Below, in pieces: positions 6,806 through 15,163 of a DNA stretch of 24,974 bases. Position numbers and translations under genes: made by a program. Every line of letters starts with the position of its first letter. The first letter of the stretch is position 1. Source of the stretch: Sphingomonas sp. UBA4766 (GTDB lineage Bacteria > Pseudomonadota > Alphaproteobacteria > Sphingomonadales > Sphingomonadaceae); NCBI GenBank assembly GCA_002403415.1, contig DHHS01000021.1, positions 9,260 to 34,233 of the forward strand, read 5' to 3'. Under the pieces are notes generated by a model, which was not told the origin of the DNA, made no database searches, and saw nothing but the letters and a program-made list of their open reading frames with translations.

Positions 6806-8023
6806 CTATCCTTCTTGCTTGGCGGGCTTGGGTCGGCCCGCCCACCACAACACACCGAACCCCGCCAGCGCCGACAGCACCGAGCCGGTCAGGACACCGA
6901 TCTTTAGCTCCGCCTCCAGCATCGCATTCCCGGGAAAGGCAAGCCCGCCGATGAACAGGCTCATCGTAAAGCCAATCCCCGCCAGCAGCGCGACGCCGTA
7001 AATCTGCGCCCAGCGCACCCCGTGCGGCCGCCGCGCAATCCCGATTCGTTCGGCGAGCGCGATCCCGCCCACGATCCCGCCCTGCTTGCCGATAAAGAGC
7101 CCGCCCGCAATCGCGAGCACCAGCGGCTCGGCGAGGATCGTGAGCGATAGCCCGGCGAGCGAGACGCCGGCATTGGCAAAGGCGAACAGCGGCACAATGG
7201 CATAGGCGACCCAAGGGCTCAGCCCATGTTCCAGCCTGTGGAGCGTCGAATGCGCGCTGTCGGGGGCGCCCTCGGTTCGCTCAAACGGAACAAAGGCGGC
7301 GGCGACCACGCCCGCAATCGTCGCGTGCACGCCCGACATCAGCACCAGCCACCACAGCAGCGCAAACGCCGTCAGATAGGGCCAGATCGCCCGCACGCCC
7401 CGCCGGTTCATCGCCGCCATGCCCGCGACCACGCCGCTTGCCGCTGCCAGCGCGCCCCAATCGATGCCATGGCTATAGGCCACCGCGATAATCGCGACCG
7501 CGCCCATATCATCGACAATCGCCACCGTCGTCAGGAACAGCTTGAGCGCGGGCGGCACCCGCGGCCCCAGCAGCGCCATGACGCCAATCGCAAATGCGAT
7601 ATCGGTCGCCGCCGGAATCGCCCAGCCGCGCACCAGCGCCGGATCCCGCCCGGCGATCAACAGATAGACCAGCGCGGGTGCGGCCATCCCCGCCGCAGCG
7701 GCAATCACCGGCAAGCGCCGCCGCGCGGGGTTCGCCAATTCGCCGTCGACCAACTCGCGCTTGATCTCCAGCCCGACGAGCAGGAAAAACAGCGCCATCA
7801 GGCCGTCATTGATCCACAAATGCACTGTCATCGGCCCGATCGCCGGCGCGAGCACCGGCCCGGTCGCGTGGTGGAGCGCATCGTGATAGAATTCGCGCGT
7901 CATGGCCATGTTGGCAATGACCAGCGCGGCGAGCGTTGCCGCGATCAGCACGATCCCGCCAATCGCTTCGCTGCGCAAAAAAGCCCGGAGCGCAGAGGCG
8001 ACCCGGCGGCGTTGTGTTCTCAT
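6806..8023 (-). CDS. nhaA: Na+/H+ antiporter NhaA
   Basis: NhaA exports sodium in exchange for protons at the inner membrane and protects against alkaline and salt stress. The 405-residue protein has about eleven or twelve hydrophobic segments. It carries the transport-site aspartates: D141 in PAATDIAFA and the adjacent pair D171-D172 in VAIVDDMGAVAI, the equivalents of D133, D163 and D164 in E. coli. The LFFLLVGLEIKREL motif at about residues 78-91 and the LFIGGLAFPG segment near the C-terminus are also family features. The start is ATG at 8023, with a GGGGAGCC ribosome site a few bases upstream. The gene sits 28 bases after lysK and three before the polyamine deacetylase, so the three form a tight minus-strand cluster. 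Confidence 0.97.
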   Translation of the reverse strand: MRTQRRRVASALRAFLRSEAIGGIVLIAATLAALVIANMAMTREFYHDALHHATGPVLAPAIGPMTVHLWINDGLMALFFLLVGLEIKRELVDGELANPARRRLPVIAAAAGMAAPALVYLLIAGRDPALVRGWAIPAATDIAFAIGVMALLGPRVPPALKLFLTTVAIVDDMGAVAIIAVAYSHGIDWGALAAASGVVAGMAAMNRRGVRAIWPYLTAFALLWWLVLMSGVHATIAGVVAAAFVPFERTEGAPDSAHSTLHRLEHGLSPWVAYAIVPLFAFANAGVSLAGLSLTILAEPLVLAIAGGLFIGKQGGIVGGIALAERIGIARRPHGVRWAQIYGVALLAGIGFTMSLFIGGLAFPGNAMLEAELKIGVLTGSVLSALAGFGVLWWAGRPKPAKQEG

Positions 8024-8051
8024 TCTGGCTCCCCTTTTGCGCCCGACGCCG

Positions 8052-9650
8052 CTAACGCGCCAGCGCCTCGGCGATCAGCGCGCGGCTGTTGGCGATGCCG
8101 TATAGCGCAATAAAGCTGCCCATGCGCGGTCCTTGGGCCGACCCCAGCAGTGTCTCGTAAAGCGCCTTGAACCAGTCGCGCAGCGTTTCGAACCCGCCCG
8201 TCTTGCCGATTTCATAGACGATGTTCTGAATATCCTCCGCCGCGGTGTCGGGCGCAAGCTTGGCAAGTTCGGCGTCCAGTGCGGCAAGGGCGGCTCGCTC
8301 CACGCCTGCGGGAGCGCGGCGCACCAGCGTGGGGGCCACGAAATCGCGGTTATAGGCCAGCGCCTTGTCGATCAGCGTGTCGAGCGCGGGGTGGGCGGCG
8401 GGGGTAGCATCCGCGACATAATTGCCGAGATACCCCCATACCTGCTCGCGCGTCGCCTGTGCGCCCATCACGCCGACCAGGTTGAGCAGCAGCCCGAACG
8501 TCACCGGCAGGCTGTCAGCGGGCGGCGGGCCGTTGTGGATGTGGTGGACCGGGTTGCCCAGCCGCTGCTCGACGGGTTGGTCGGCATAGGCGGCGCAGAA
8601 CTGCCAATATTCGTCGACCGCGCGCGGAATGACGCCCATGTGCAGCGACTTGGCCTTTTTCGGCTCGCGGTAAATGTAGAACGCCAAGCTTTCGTCCGAG
8701 CCATAGCGCAGCCATTGTTCAAGGCTCAGTCCATTGCCCTTAGACTTTGAAATCTTCTCGCCGCGCTCGTCGAGGAACATCTCATAGTTGAACCCCTCGG
8801 GCGGGCGGGCGCCGAGCACACGGGCGATCTTGCCCGACTGAATGACCGAATCGATCAAATCCTTGCCTGCCATTTCATAATCGACGCCCAGCGCCACCCA
8901 GCGCATCGCCCAATCGACCTTCCATTGCAGCTTGGCCTGCCCGCCCAGAACCGATTGCGTGATGCGGTCGCCATCGTCGGTAAAGGTGATGATCCCCGCG
9001 TCGGCATCCACCACTTCGACCGGCACTTGCAGGACAACACCCGATTTGGGGCTGACAGGCAGGACCGGGGAATAGGTTGCGCGCCGCTCTGCTCCCAGGG
9101 TTGGCAGCATGACGTCGAGGATCGCCTGATAATGACGCAACACGCTCTTCAGCGCGTCGTCAAACCGACCGCTCGCGTAATAATCGCTGGAGGAGGCAAA
9201 TTCATAATCAAAGCCGAATTGATCAAGGAACGCGCGCAACATCGCGTTGTTATGCGCGGCAAAGCTGTCATGCGTGCCGAACGGATCGGGAATCCGGCTG
9301 AGCGGTTTGCCTAGATGTTCGGCGAGCATTCCCTTGTTCGGGACATTGTCGGGTACTTTGCGCAGGCCGTCCATGTCGTCCGAAAAAGCGATCAACCGGG
9401 TCGGCATGTCGGACAAAGCCTCAAATGCATGGCGCACCATTGTTGTGCGTAGCACTTCGTTGAACGTGCCGATATGCGGCAGGCCTGAGGGGCCATAGCC
9501 AGTTTCAAACAGCACCGCCTCACCGCCCGGCTTGCCGCTCGGATAGCGTTTGAGCAGCTTGCGCGCTTCTTCATAGGGCCAGGCTTTAGCTGTGAGCGCG
9601 GCGGCGCGCAGCGTGGCGGCGTCGATCGGGGGTTCGGAAGCATCGGTCAT
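8052..9650 (-). CDS. lysK: Lysyl-tRNA synthetase, class I
   Basis: This 532-residue enzyme charges tRNA-Lys. It is the class I form, structurally unrelated to the class II LysS of E. coli; class I LysRS occurs in archaea, spirochaetes and many alphaproteobacteria. The Rossmann-fold signatures are present: HIGT (59-62) within GPSGLPHIGTFNEV for the HIGH motif, and KISKSKG (299-305) for KMSKS. The middle region contains the class I LysRS insertion and the C-terminal part is largely helical, as in the family. No Shine-Dalgarno is evident before the ATG at 9650; the 55 bases to the divergent JmjC-type gene must hold both promoters. No class II lysS is in the window, so this may be the only LysRS of the cell. 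Confidence 0.96.
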   Translation of the reverse strand: MTDASEPPIDAATLRAAALTAKAWPYEEARKLLKRYPSGKPGGEAVLFETGYGPSGLPHIGTFNEVLRTTMVRHAFEALSDMPTRLIAFSDDMDGLRKVPDNVPNKGMLAEHLGKPLSRIPDPFGTHDSFAAHNNAMLRAFLDQFGFDYEFASSSDYYASGRFDDALKSVLRHYQAILDVMLPTLGAERRATYSPVLPVSPKSGVVLQVPVEVVDADAGIITFTDDGDRITQSVLGGQAKLQWKVDWAMRWVALGVDYEMAGKDLIDSVIQSGKIARVLGARPPEGFNYEMFLDERGEKISKSKGNGLSLEQWLRYGSDESLAFYIYREPKKAKSLHMGVIPRAVDEYWQFCAAYADQPVEQRLGNPVHHIHNGPPPADSLPVTFGLLLNLVGVMGAQATREQVWGYLGNYVADATPAAHPALDTLIDKALAYNRDFVAPTLVRRAPAGVERAALAALDAELAKLAPDTAAEDIQNIVYEIGKTGGFETLRDWFKALYETLLGSAQGPRMGSFIALYGIANSRALIAEALAR

Positions 9651-9705
9651 TGAGCCAGCGGTCCTAGCGAAGCCGCGCGCGCGCTGCTAGACCCGATGCA
9701 GCGCT

Positions 9706-10719
9706 ATGCCGAGCAAGCCCCGCCCTATCGCCGAACGCGAGCGCATCGATCGCAGCGTTTTTGAGGCAGAGATTGTGCCCGCCGCCCAACCCGTGGTGTT
9801 GCGCGGGCAAGTGAGTGACTGGCCGCTGGTGGCCGCGGCGGTTGCGTCCGATGCGGCGTTCTGCGCGGCGTTGCGCGCGCAGGCAAGCCCGGTCGCGGGG
9901 GAGGCCTGGTTCGGCCCGCCTGTGATAGACGGGCGCTTTGGCTATGACGACACGCTGACCGCGCATAATTTCGACCGGCGGCTGGCGACGGTTGACCAAT
10001 TGCTCGACTTGATCATGCGCCAGCGTGATGACGTGGCGCCATGGGCGATTTACGCGGGCGCGATGCCGGTGGCGCGGCATGTGCCGGGCTTTGCTGCAAC
10101 GCACGCCATGCCGCTGATCGATGCCGACCGGCACATGCTGGTCTCGCTCTGGCTCGGCAATCGGACGAAAACGGCAGCGCATTGGGATTTGCCGCAAAAT
10201 CTGGCGTGTGTGCTCGCCGGGCGGCGGCGCTTCACCCTGTTCCCCACCGACCAAGTCGCCAATCTTTATGTCGGGCCGATCGATTTTACCCTCGCGGGCC
10301 AGCCGTCGAGCCTGGCTGATATCGAGAAGCCTGATTTTGAGCGTTATCCAAAGCTTGCAGAGGCGTTTGACCATGCGCTGACCGCCGAACTGGCACCGGG
10401 CGACGTGATCTATATGCCGAGCCTGTGGTGGCACGCGGTGACCGGGCTGGAGCCGCTTGGGGCAATGATCAACTATTGGTGGCGCGACGGCCCGGCGCGG
10501 ATGACGACGCCGATGTTGTCGCTCAAACACGCGCTGATGACGATGGCGGGGCTTCCGCCCAATGAAAAAGCGGCGTGGCGGACGATGTTTGAGCATTATC
10601 TGTTCTGCGATGATCCCGTCGCGCATCTGCCACAGGGTGCCCGCGGCATCTTGGGCGAGCTGTCAACTGAAGCGCGCCAGCGTCTGGTCGCCGAGCTCTC
10701 AGCAGCGCTGCGCCCGTAA
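9706..10719 (+). CDS. JmjC/cupin-8 family protein (putative Fe(II)/2-oxoglutarate-dependent oxygenase)
   Basis: This 337-residue protein has the cupin-8 (JmjC-like) fold. It opens with an N-terminal region including PVVLRGQVSDWPLV, typical of the family's first strand. The iron triad is visible as H159 and D161 in AAHWDLPQN and H243 in SLWWHAVTGLE. The intervening region includes LAGRRRFTLFPTDQ and ELAPGDVIYMPS, both family hallmarks. Homologues are protein or small-molecule hydroxylases, and several in sphingomonads and Xanthomonas lie near TonB receptors or tryptophan halogenases. No such neighbour is present here; the gene is followed after 39 bases by a DinG-like helicase. ATG 9706 is the first possible start after an in-frame stop at 9688, but no Shine-Dalgarno is evident. 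The substrate is unknown. Confidence 0.85.
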   Translation: MPSKPRPIAERERIDRSVFEAEIVPAAQPVVLRGQVSDWPLVAAAVASDAAFCAALRAQASPVAGEAWFGPPVIDGRFGYDDTLTAHNFDRRLATVDQLLDLIMRQRDDVAPWAIYAGAMPVARHVPGFAATHAMPLIDADRHMLVSLWLGNRTKTAAHWDLPQNLACVLAGRRRFTLFPTDQVANLYVGPIDFTLAGQPSSLADIEKPDFERYPKLAEAFDHALTAELAPGDVIYMPSLWWHAVTGLEPLGAMINYWWRDGPARMTTPMLSLKHALMTMAGLPPNEKAAWRTMFEHYLFCDDPVAHLPQGARGILGELSTEARQRLVAELSAALRP

Positions 10720-10722
10720 AAC

Positions 10723-10737
10723 GTTGCCAATCCGTTC
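10723..10737 (+). promoter_or_regulatory. Possible LexA-like site before the DinG-type helicase gene
   Basis: The sequence reads GTTG, seven bases, GTTC. The alphaproteobacterial LexA (SOS) box is GTTC-N7-GTTC, so this is a seven of eight match with exact spacing. It ends 21 bases before the helicase start, where a repressor would act. DinG is an SOS gene in E. coli. The mismatch falls in a normally conserved C, so the site is only a candidate. Confidence 0.3.
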
Positions 10738-10758
10738 TTTGGGCGCGACAAGGAGCCA

Positions 10759-13473
10759 ATGACCGCGCTTCCCTATCCCGCGCTGCATGTTAGCCATGGT
10801 GGTATCTGGGTGGCCGCCGATACCACCCGTTCGCCGTCGCGCGGCGAGGCGATCCGCATGGCTGCTGACACGCCGATGATCCTGCTCAACGCGCCGTTGG
10901 TCGCGCAGCGGCTGGGCTATGCCGAGCTGTCGGGGCTCGATGTGCTGGAACTGTTCGCGTTTCTCTACCCTGCGCGCTTCATGGTGCCGACCGCGCGCGG
11001 GTTGGCGGCGGCAACCGGGCTAGCGCCGCCAGGGCGTGACGCCGATGTGGCGGCTTTCCTGCGCGTGGCGACTGAGCGGTTGCTGGCCGCGGCAAGCGGC
11101 GATTGGCCCGAGCGCGAGGGCGCGTGGACATCGCTGCAAACGCTTGCGCGTCTGCGCTGGGCCTGGGCACCGCTGCTGGCCGGGCGGATTGCCAAGCCCG
11201 AGAAGGGTGAGGCGTTTTTGTTCACCCGCCTTCCTGAATGGAGCGATACCCCGCCCCGCCCCGCGCCGCGCACCGTGACACTTGATCCCGGCGAGGCGCG
11301 CTCCCGCCTTGCCATGCTGACCGGGGAACAAGCCGAGCAACGCCCCGGCCAGCGTGCCTTTGCCGATGCAGCGTGCGCGGCCTTTGCGCCGCGTGACCGG
11401 CGTGACGCGCCGCAGCTGGTGCTGGCGGAGGCGGGGACCGGGATTGGCAAGACGCTGGGTTATCTCGCGCCCGCCTCGCTGTGGGCGCAGCAAGCAGGCG
11501 GCGCGGTGTGGGTGTCAACCTTCACCAAAACGCTGCAACGCCAATTGGCGCAAGAGACGCAGCGCCTGTTCCCTGATCCCGCCATCCGCCGCGCGAAAGT
11601 GGTGACGCGCAAAGGGCGAGAGAATTACGCCTGCCTGCTCAATCTGGAGGACGCGTTGCAGGGCGGCTTTGCGGGGCGCGCGGCGATATTGGCGCAGCTT
11701 GTCGCACGCTGGGCGGGCTATACCGCCGATGGCGATATGGTGGGCGGCGATTTGCCCGGCTGGCTCCCGACGCTGTTTCGGCGCAGTGGCGCGACCGCGC
11801 TGACCGACCGGCGCGGCGAGTGTGTCTATGCCGGATGCCCACACTACCGCAAATGCTTCATCGAACGTGCCGCGCGCGCCTCTGCTGCTGCCGATATCGT
11901 CATTGCCAATCACGCGCTGGTGATGGTGAACGCCGCGCGCGGTCGCGAAGTCGCGAACCGGCCGACGCGCTATGTCTTTGATGAGGGACATCATTTGTTC
12001 GACGCCGCCGATGCGATGTTTGGCGTCGCGCTGACGGGGGCGGAGACGATCGAGCTGCGGCGATGGGTGATGGGGCCAGAAGCGAATGCGCGCGGTCGCC
12101 GCCGGGGTCTGGCCGCGCGGCTTTCCGATGTGGCCAGCTATGATGCGGGCGGGGCTGAGGCGATCAATGCCGCCGCGCGCGCGGCGCAGGCGTTGCCGGG
12201 GGAGGGTTGGCTACAACGGCTTGGCGAGGGCGCACCCTTTGGGCCGATCGAGGCGCTGTTCGCGGCGGTGCGCGGGCTGGTCTATGCGCGCGGCGGGCAG
12301 CAGGAGAGCGGCCGCGATGACGCGGGCTATGGGCTGGAGACCGACCTGGCCGAGCCCGATGCCGCGCTGATCGAAGCCGCCGACCCCGCCGCCGCAGCGC
12401 TTGCCGCGTTGCACCAGCCGCTGGTCGCACTGGGGCGACGACTGGAGGCGGTGCTGGAGGAGGGGCCGGACTGGATGGATGGCCCGGCGCGGGCGCGGAT
12501 CGAGGGTGCTGTCGCCGCGCTCGGTTGGCGGGCGGCGTTGGTGGCGGCGTGGCTCGCGCTGGTGTCGCGCATCGGCGCGCCTGCCGATCCCGATTTCGTC
12601 GATTGGCTCGCGGTCGACCGGGTGGAGGGGCGCGAATATGATCTTGGCCTTCACCGCCGCTGGCTCGATCCGACCAAGCCCTTTGCCGAGACGGTGCTGA
12701 AGCCTTCGCATGGCGCCCTCGTCACCTCGGCGACGCTGACTGCGGGCGGCGGCTGGGATGTGGCGGCGGCGCGCACCGGCGCGATCCATTTACCTGTCCC
12801 GCCCGTCCACTTCGAAGCACCCAGCCCGTTCGACTATGCCCAGGCCGCGCAAGTCATGATCGTCACCGATGTGAAGCGCGGCGACACCGCCGCCCTCGCC
12901 AATGCCTATGCCCGTCTCATCGTGGCGGCGGGCGGCGGCACGCTGGGGCTGTTCACCGCGATCCGCCGCTTGCGCGCCGTCCACGCCCGCATTGCCGACC
13001 GGCTCGCGCGCGAGGGGCTGGCGCTGCATGCCCAGCATGTCGACCCGATCGACACCGGCACGCTGGTCGATATTTTCCGTGATGATGCGCGCGCGTCGCT
13101 GCTCGGCACCGATGCGTTGCGTGACGGGGTGGATGTCCCGGGCCATTCGCTGCGGCTGGTGGTGCTGGAGGGCGTGCCCTGGGCCAAGCCAAGCGTGCTG
13201 CACGCCGCGCGGCGGCTGGCGGGTGGAGGGGCTGCCTATGATGATCGCATCGTGCGTGCGCGGCTTGCACAGGCCTTTGGCCGGTTGATCCGCCGCAGCG
13301 ATGATCGCGGCGATTTCGTATTGCTCTCAGCCGCGATGCCCTCGCGCCTGCTCAGCGCCTTTCCCGCGGGCGTGCCGATTGCGCGGATCACCCTCGACGA
13401 AGCGGTCGCGCGGGTGCAATCGCGTCTTCCCTCCGTCACCCCCTTGGGGCATGACGCGAACGCCACGGCATAG
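10759..13473 (+). CDS. DinG-like ATP-dependent DNA helicase with Fe-S cluster
   Basis: This 904-residue superfamily 2 helicase belongs to the XPD/DinG branch, whose members unwind DNA with 5'-to-3' polarity and help with R-loops, forks and repair. The Walker A box AGTGIGKT occupies residues 225-232 (K231). Four cysteines, C292, C355, C360 and C366, are spaced like the 4Fe-4S domain, and the DEGH box (408-411) is the Walker B motif. C-terminal motifs include LVTSATL, DALRDGVDVPG and AFGRLIRRSDDRGDF. About 220 residues precede the helicase core. A part of this region (NAPLVAQRLGY then SGLDVLELFAFLYP) resembles the second half of a DnaQ-type exonuclease domain but lacks a recognisable catalytic set. 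An AAGGAG site lies just before ATG 10759. The next gene, sixA-like, starts nine bases after the stop, so the two are likely cotranscribed. Confidence 0.92.
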   Translation: MTALPYPALHVSHGGIWVAADTTRSPSRGEAIRMAADTPMILLNAPLVAQRLGYAELSGLDVLELFAFLYPARFMVPTARGLAAATGLAPPGRDADVAAFLRVATERLLAAASGDWPEREGAWTSLQTLARLRWAWAPLLAGRIAKPEKGEAFLFTRLPEWSDTPPRPAPRTVTLDPGEARSRLAMLTGEQAEQRPGQRAFADAACAAFAPRDRRDAPQLVLAEAGTGIGKTLGYLAPASLWAQQAGGAVWVSTFTKTLQRQLAQETQRLFPDPAIRRAKVVTRKGRENYACLLNLEDALQGGFAGRAAILAQLVARWAGYTADGDMVGGDLPGWLPTLFRRSGATALTDRRGECVYAGCPHYRKCFIERAARASAAADIVIANHALVMVNAARGREVANRPTRYVFDEGHHLFDAADAMFGVALTGAETIELRRWVMGPEANARGRRRGLAARLSDVASYDAGGAEAINAAARAAQALPGEGWLQRLGEGAPFGPIEALFAAVRGLVYARGGQQESGRDDAGYGLETDLAEPDAALIEAADPAAAALAALHQPLVALGRRLEAVLEEGPDWMDGPARARIEGAVAALGWRAALVAAWLALVSRIGAPADPDFVDWLAVDRVEGREYDLGLHRRWLDPTKPFAETVLKPSHGALVTSATLTAGGGWDVAAARTGAIHLPVPPVHFEAPSPFDYAQAAQVMIVTDVKRGDTAALANAYARLIVAAGGGTLGLFTAIRRLRAVHARIADRLAREGLALHAQHVDPIDTGTLVDIFRDDARASLLGTDALRDGVDVPGHSLRLVVLEGVPWAKPSVLHAARRLAGGGAAYDDRIVRARLAQAFGRLIRRSDDRGDFVLLSAAMPSRLLSAFPAGVPIARITLDEAVARVQSRLPSVTPLGHDANATA

Positions 13474-13482
13474 AGAGAGGCG

Positions 13483-14025
13483 ATGAAAAAGCTCACCCTG
13501 ATGCGCCACGCCAAATCGGGCTATGGCGACCGTGCCGAACGCGATTTCGACCGCGTGCTGAACGCGCGGGGCGAACGGGCCGCCCTTGCGGTCGGGCGGG
13601 GCATGCGGCGCGCGCGGGCGCAGTTCGACCGGGTGATTGCGTCCGATGCGGCTCGAGTAGTGGGCACGGTGGCGATGGTGGAGCGCGGGCTGAGCCGTTC
13701 GCTCGGCGCTGACTGGGATCGGCGGCTCTATCTGGCGACGGCGCAGACGTTGCTCGACATCATCCATGCCCAACCCGCGACGGTCGATCACTTGTTGCTC
13801 GTCGGGCATAATCCGGGGCTTGAGGATCTGGTGCTGATGCTGGTCCCCGAATCAGCGGACGATTCCATTCGGGCGGCAATTTATGAAAAGCTCCCCACCG
13901 GCAGTGTGGTCGAGCTGGCGGTGGAGGGGGATGACTGGGCAGCGGTGACGACCGCGCGGCTGCTCCGCTTTACCCGACCGGTTGATCTGGATCCTGACCT
14001 CGCCCCCGACGCCGACGGAGATTAA
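13483..14025 (+). CDS. sixA: SixA-type histidine phosphatase
   Basis: This 180-residue protein belongs to the histidine phosphatase (phosphoglycerate mutase-like) superfamily. SixA removes phosphate from phosphohistidine on proteins such as HPt domains or the nitrogen-PTS protein. The motif LMRHAKS (R8 and catalytic H9) is the SixA version of RHG, and the second histidine H109 lies in VGHNPGLEDL. The protein is slightly longer than E. coli SixA (about 160 residues). A GAGAGG site precedes the ATG. The gene follows the DinG-like helicase by nine bases. It converges on the DUF177 gene, and their TAA stops overlap inside one TTAA (14022-14025). No histidine kinase or phosphotransferase is in the window, so its partner is unknown. 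Confidence 0.88.
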   Translation: MKKLTLMRHAKSGYGDRAERDFDRVLNARGERAALAVGRGMRRARAQFDRVIASDAARVVGTVAMVERGLSRSLGADWDRRLYLATAQTLLDIIHAQPATVDHLLLVGHNPGLEDLVLMLVPESADDSIRAAIYEKLPTGSVVELAVEGDDWAAVTTARLLRFTRPVDLDPDLAPDADGD

Positions 14026-14549
14026 CCCTTCATCTTATCGCGCAGCGCGGCCAGCGCGCCGAACGGCCCGGTGCTGTCCTCGCTGGCGATACCTGCGGCA
14101 GCGAGCGCCGCCGCAGCGGCGGGGCCGCGCGGAAACGGATCGAGCGCGAGCGCCATTGTCTCGGCAACCGCCTCGCCCAGGTCGATTGTCGCGCCGTCAT
14201 AGCTGATTGTGTCGAGCGCGTCGGCGGTCAGCTCGATCTCGTCCGCCGCGCTTGCCAGCGCTTCGGTGGCGACAAAACGCACAGCGATCGGCTCCTCAAC
14301 GGCCACTGCAACGCTCTCATCCGTCACGACACATGCCTGGACGACGCGCGCGCACACTTGCCCCTCGGCAATAATGCCACTGGCGTCGCGCCACAGGCGC
14401 AGATTCGCTGAGAGTTCCTCGACCGCGCGCAAGCCGAACCGGGTGGCGAGCGCGGCGCATTCATCTGGCGTCGCGATGATGCTGACCGTGCGGGGCGCTG
14501 ATCCAATCGCGTCGATCCGTTCAGGACGGGCGCATTCATTCGCGGTCAT
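14022..14549 (-). CDS. DUF177 (YceD-like) protein
   Basis: This 175-residue protein belongs to the DUF177/YceD family. In many bacteria yceD precedes rpmF (ribosomal protein L32) and the fatty-acid synthesis genes, and it has been linked to rRNA or ribosome processing. Here the protein shows the alphaproteobacterial layout: a central QACVVTDESVAV block matching the conserved CVVT segment, followed by the acidic stretch DEIELTADALDT and a C-terminal region with LDPFPRGP. The start overlaps the stop of the upstream chaperone gene as ATGA, so translation is probably coupled. The expected downstream rpmF or plsX is absent; the neighbour is the convergent sixA. Family assignment is good, but function is not settled. 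Confidence 0.85.
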   Translation of the reverse strand: MTANECARPERIDAIGSAPRTVSIIATPDECAALATRFGLRAVEELSANLRLWRDASGIIAEGQVCARVVQACVVTDESVAVAVEEPIAVRFVATEALASAADEIELTADALDTISYDGATIDLGEAVAETMALALDPFPRGPAAAAALAAAGIASEDSTGPFGALAALRDKMKG

Positions 14550-15064
14550 GGCAATGCTCCCGCGAGCAGTGCCGCAATCTCCTGTTCGGCCAGCGCGCGT
14601 GCAAATGCCTCCAGCCGCGCTGCGACCTGCGCAACCGGCGCCTCGCCCGGATCAACGCCGCGATAAAGGTTCCGCATCAGCGCGTCGCGCAGCTCACCCC
14701 CCGCCAGCCCGTCGCGATATGCGCCGATCCGCCCGCCGAGCATGCTCACCATCTGCCCCACCGATTTACCGATGCCGACATCGCCAACGCCGCTCTGGCG
14801 GAGCTGAGCATCCATGTCGGTGATGAACATTTCGGTCAGCGCAACCGACGGCGCGGCCCCCGCCGCATCGCTCTCGAGCCGGATCAGCACCAGCGACAGC
14901 ACCGCCATAATCATGTCGAGCCGACCATCCATCGTATCGGCAACCCCGCCCGCCAGATACCAGTGCGGCTCGCGCCCGCGCGCGACGATCGCGGTGTAAA
15001 GCCCGTCGACTGCGGGGCTTTCGGGAGTGCGGCGTGCGCCCCACCCTTGCCAGAATCGTTTCAT
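14546..15064 (-). CDS. Ubiquinol-cytochrome c chaperone family protein (CBP3-like)
   Basis: This 172-residue protein belongs to the CBP3/UQCC1 chaperone family, which assists assembly of cytochrome b in the bc1 complex. The family pattern is visible as LYTAIVARGREPHWYLAGGVADTMDGRLDMI in the first third (about residues 23-53). Later elements include LTEMFITDMDAQLRQSGVGD and the VGQMVSMLGGRIGAY block, both typical of the family's helices. The ATG at 15064 (MKRFWQGWG) was chosen because family proteins begin near this point; a longer frame to 15325 would run over the bamE start on the other strand. It is divergent from bamE and four-base-overlapped by the DUF177 gene. This arrangement is common in alphaproteobacteria. 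Confidence 0.87.
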   Translation of the reverse strand: MKRFWQGWGARRTPESPAVDGLYTAIVARGREPHWYLAGGVADTMDGRLDMIMAVLSLVLIRLESDAAGAAPSVALTEMFITDMDAQLRQSGVGDVGIGKSVGQMVSMLGGRIGAYRDGLAGGELRDALMRNLYRGVDPGEAPVAQVAARLEAFARALAEQEIAALLAGALP

Positions 15065-15163
15065 TCCATGCTGCCTTGTTTGCGCCTCTTGCCCGGCATA
15101 TTGAGGGCGGGTGGGGCGGATGCAATGTGCGATCGCAATTGCCGCCGGTTTTGGAGGAATGGA

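Noticed and set aside
7226..8113. A 295-codon plus-strand frame opposite nhaA
   Set aside because: Low-complexity R/H/Q-rich translation without hydrophobic cores or motifs; nhaA on the other strand has its aspartates and membrane segments intact.
9664..9690. CTAGC / GCTAG inverted pair between lysK and the JmjC-type gene
   Set aside because: Arms of only five bases with a 17-base spacer; too weak to call an operator or hairpin.
15128..15137. Palindrome TGCGATCGCA upstream of bamE
   Set aside because: A ten-base palindrome is expected many times by chance in a window of this size; no second copy or spacing rule was seen.
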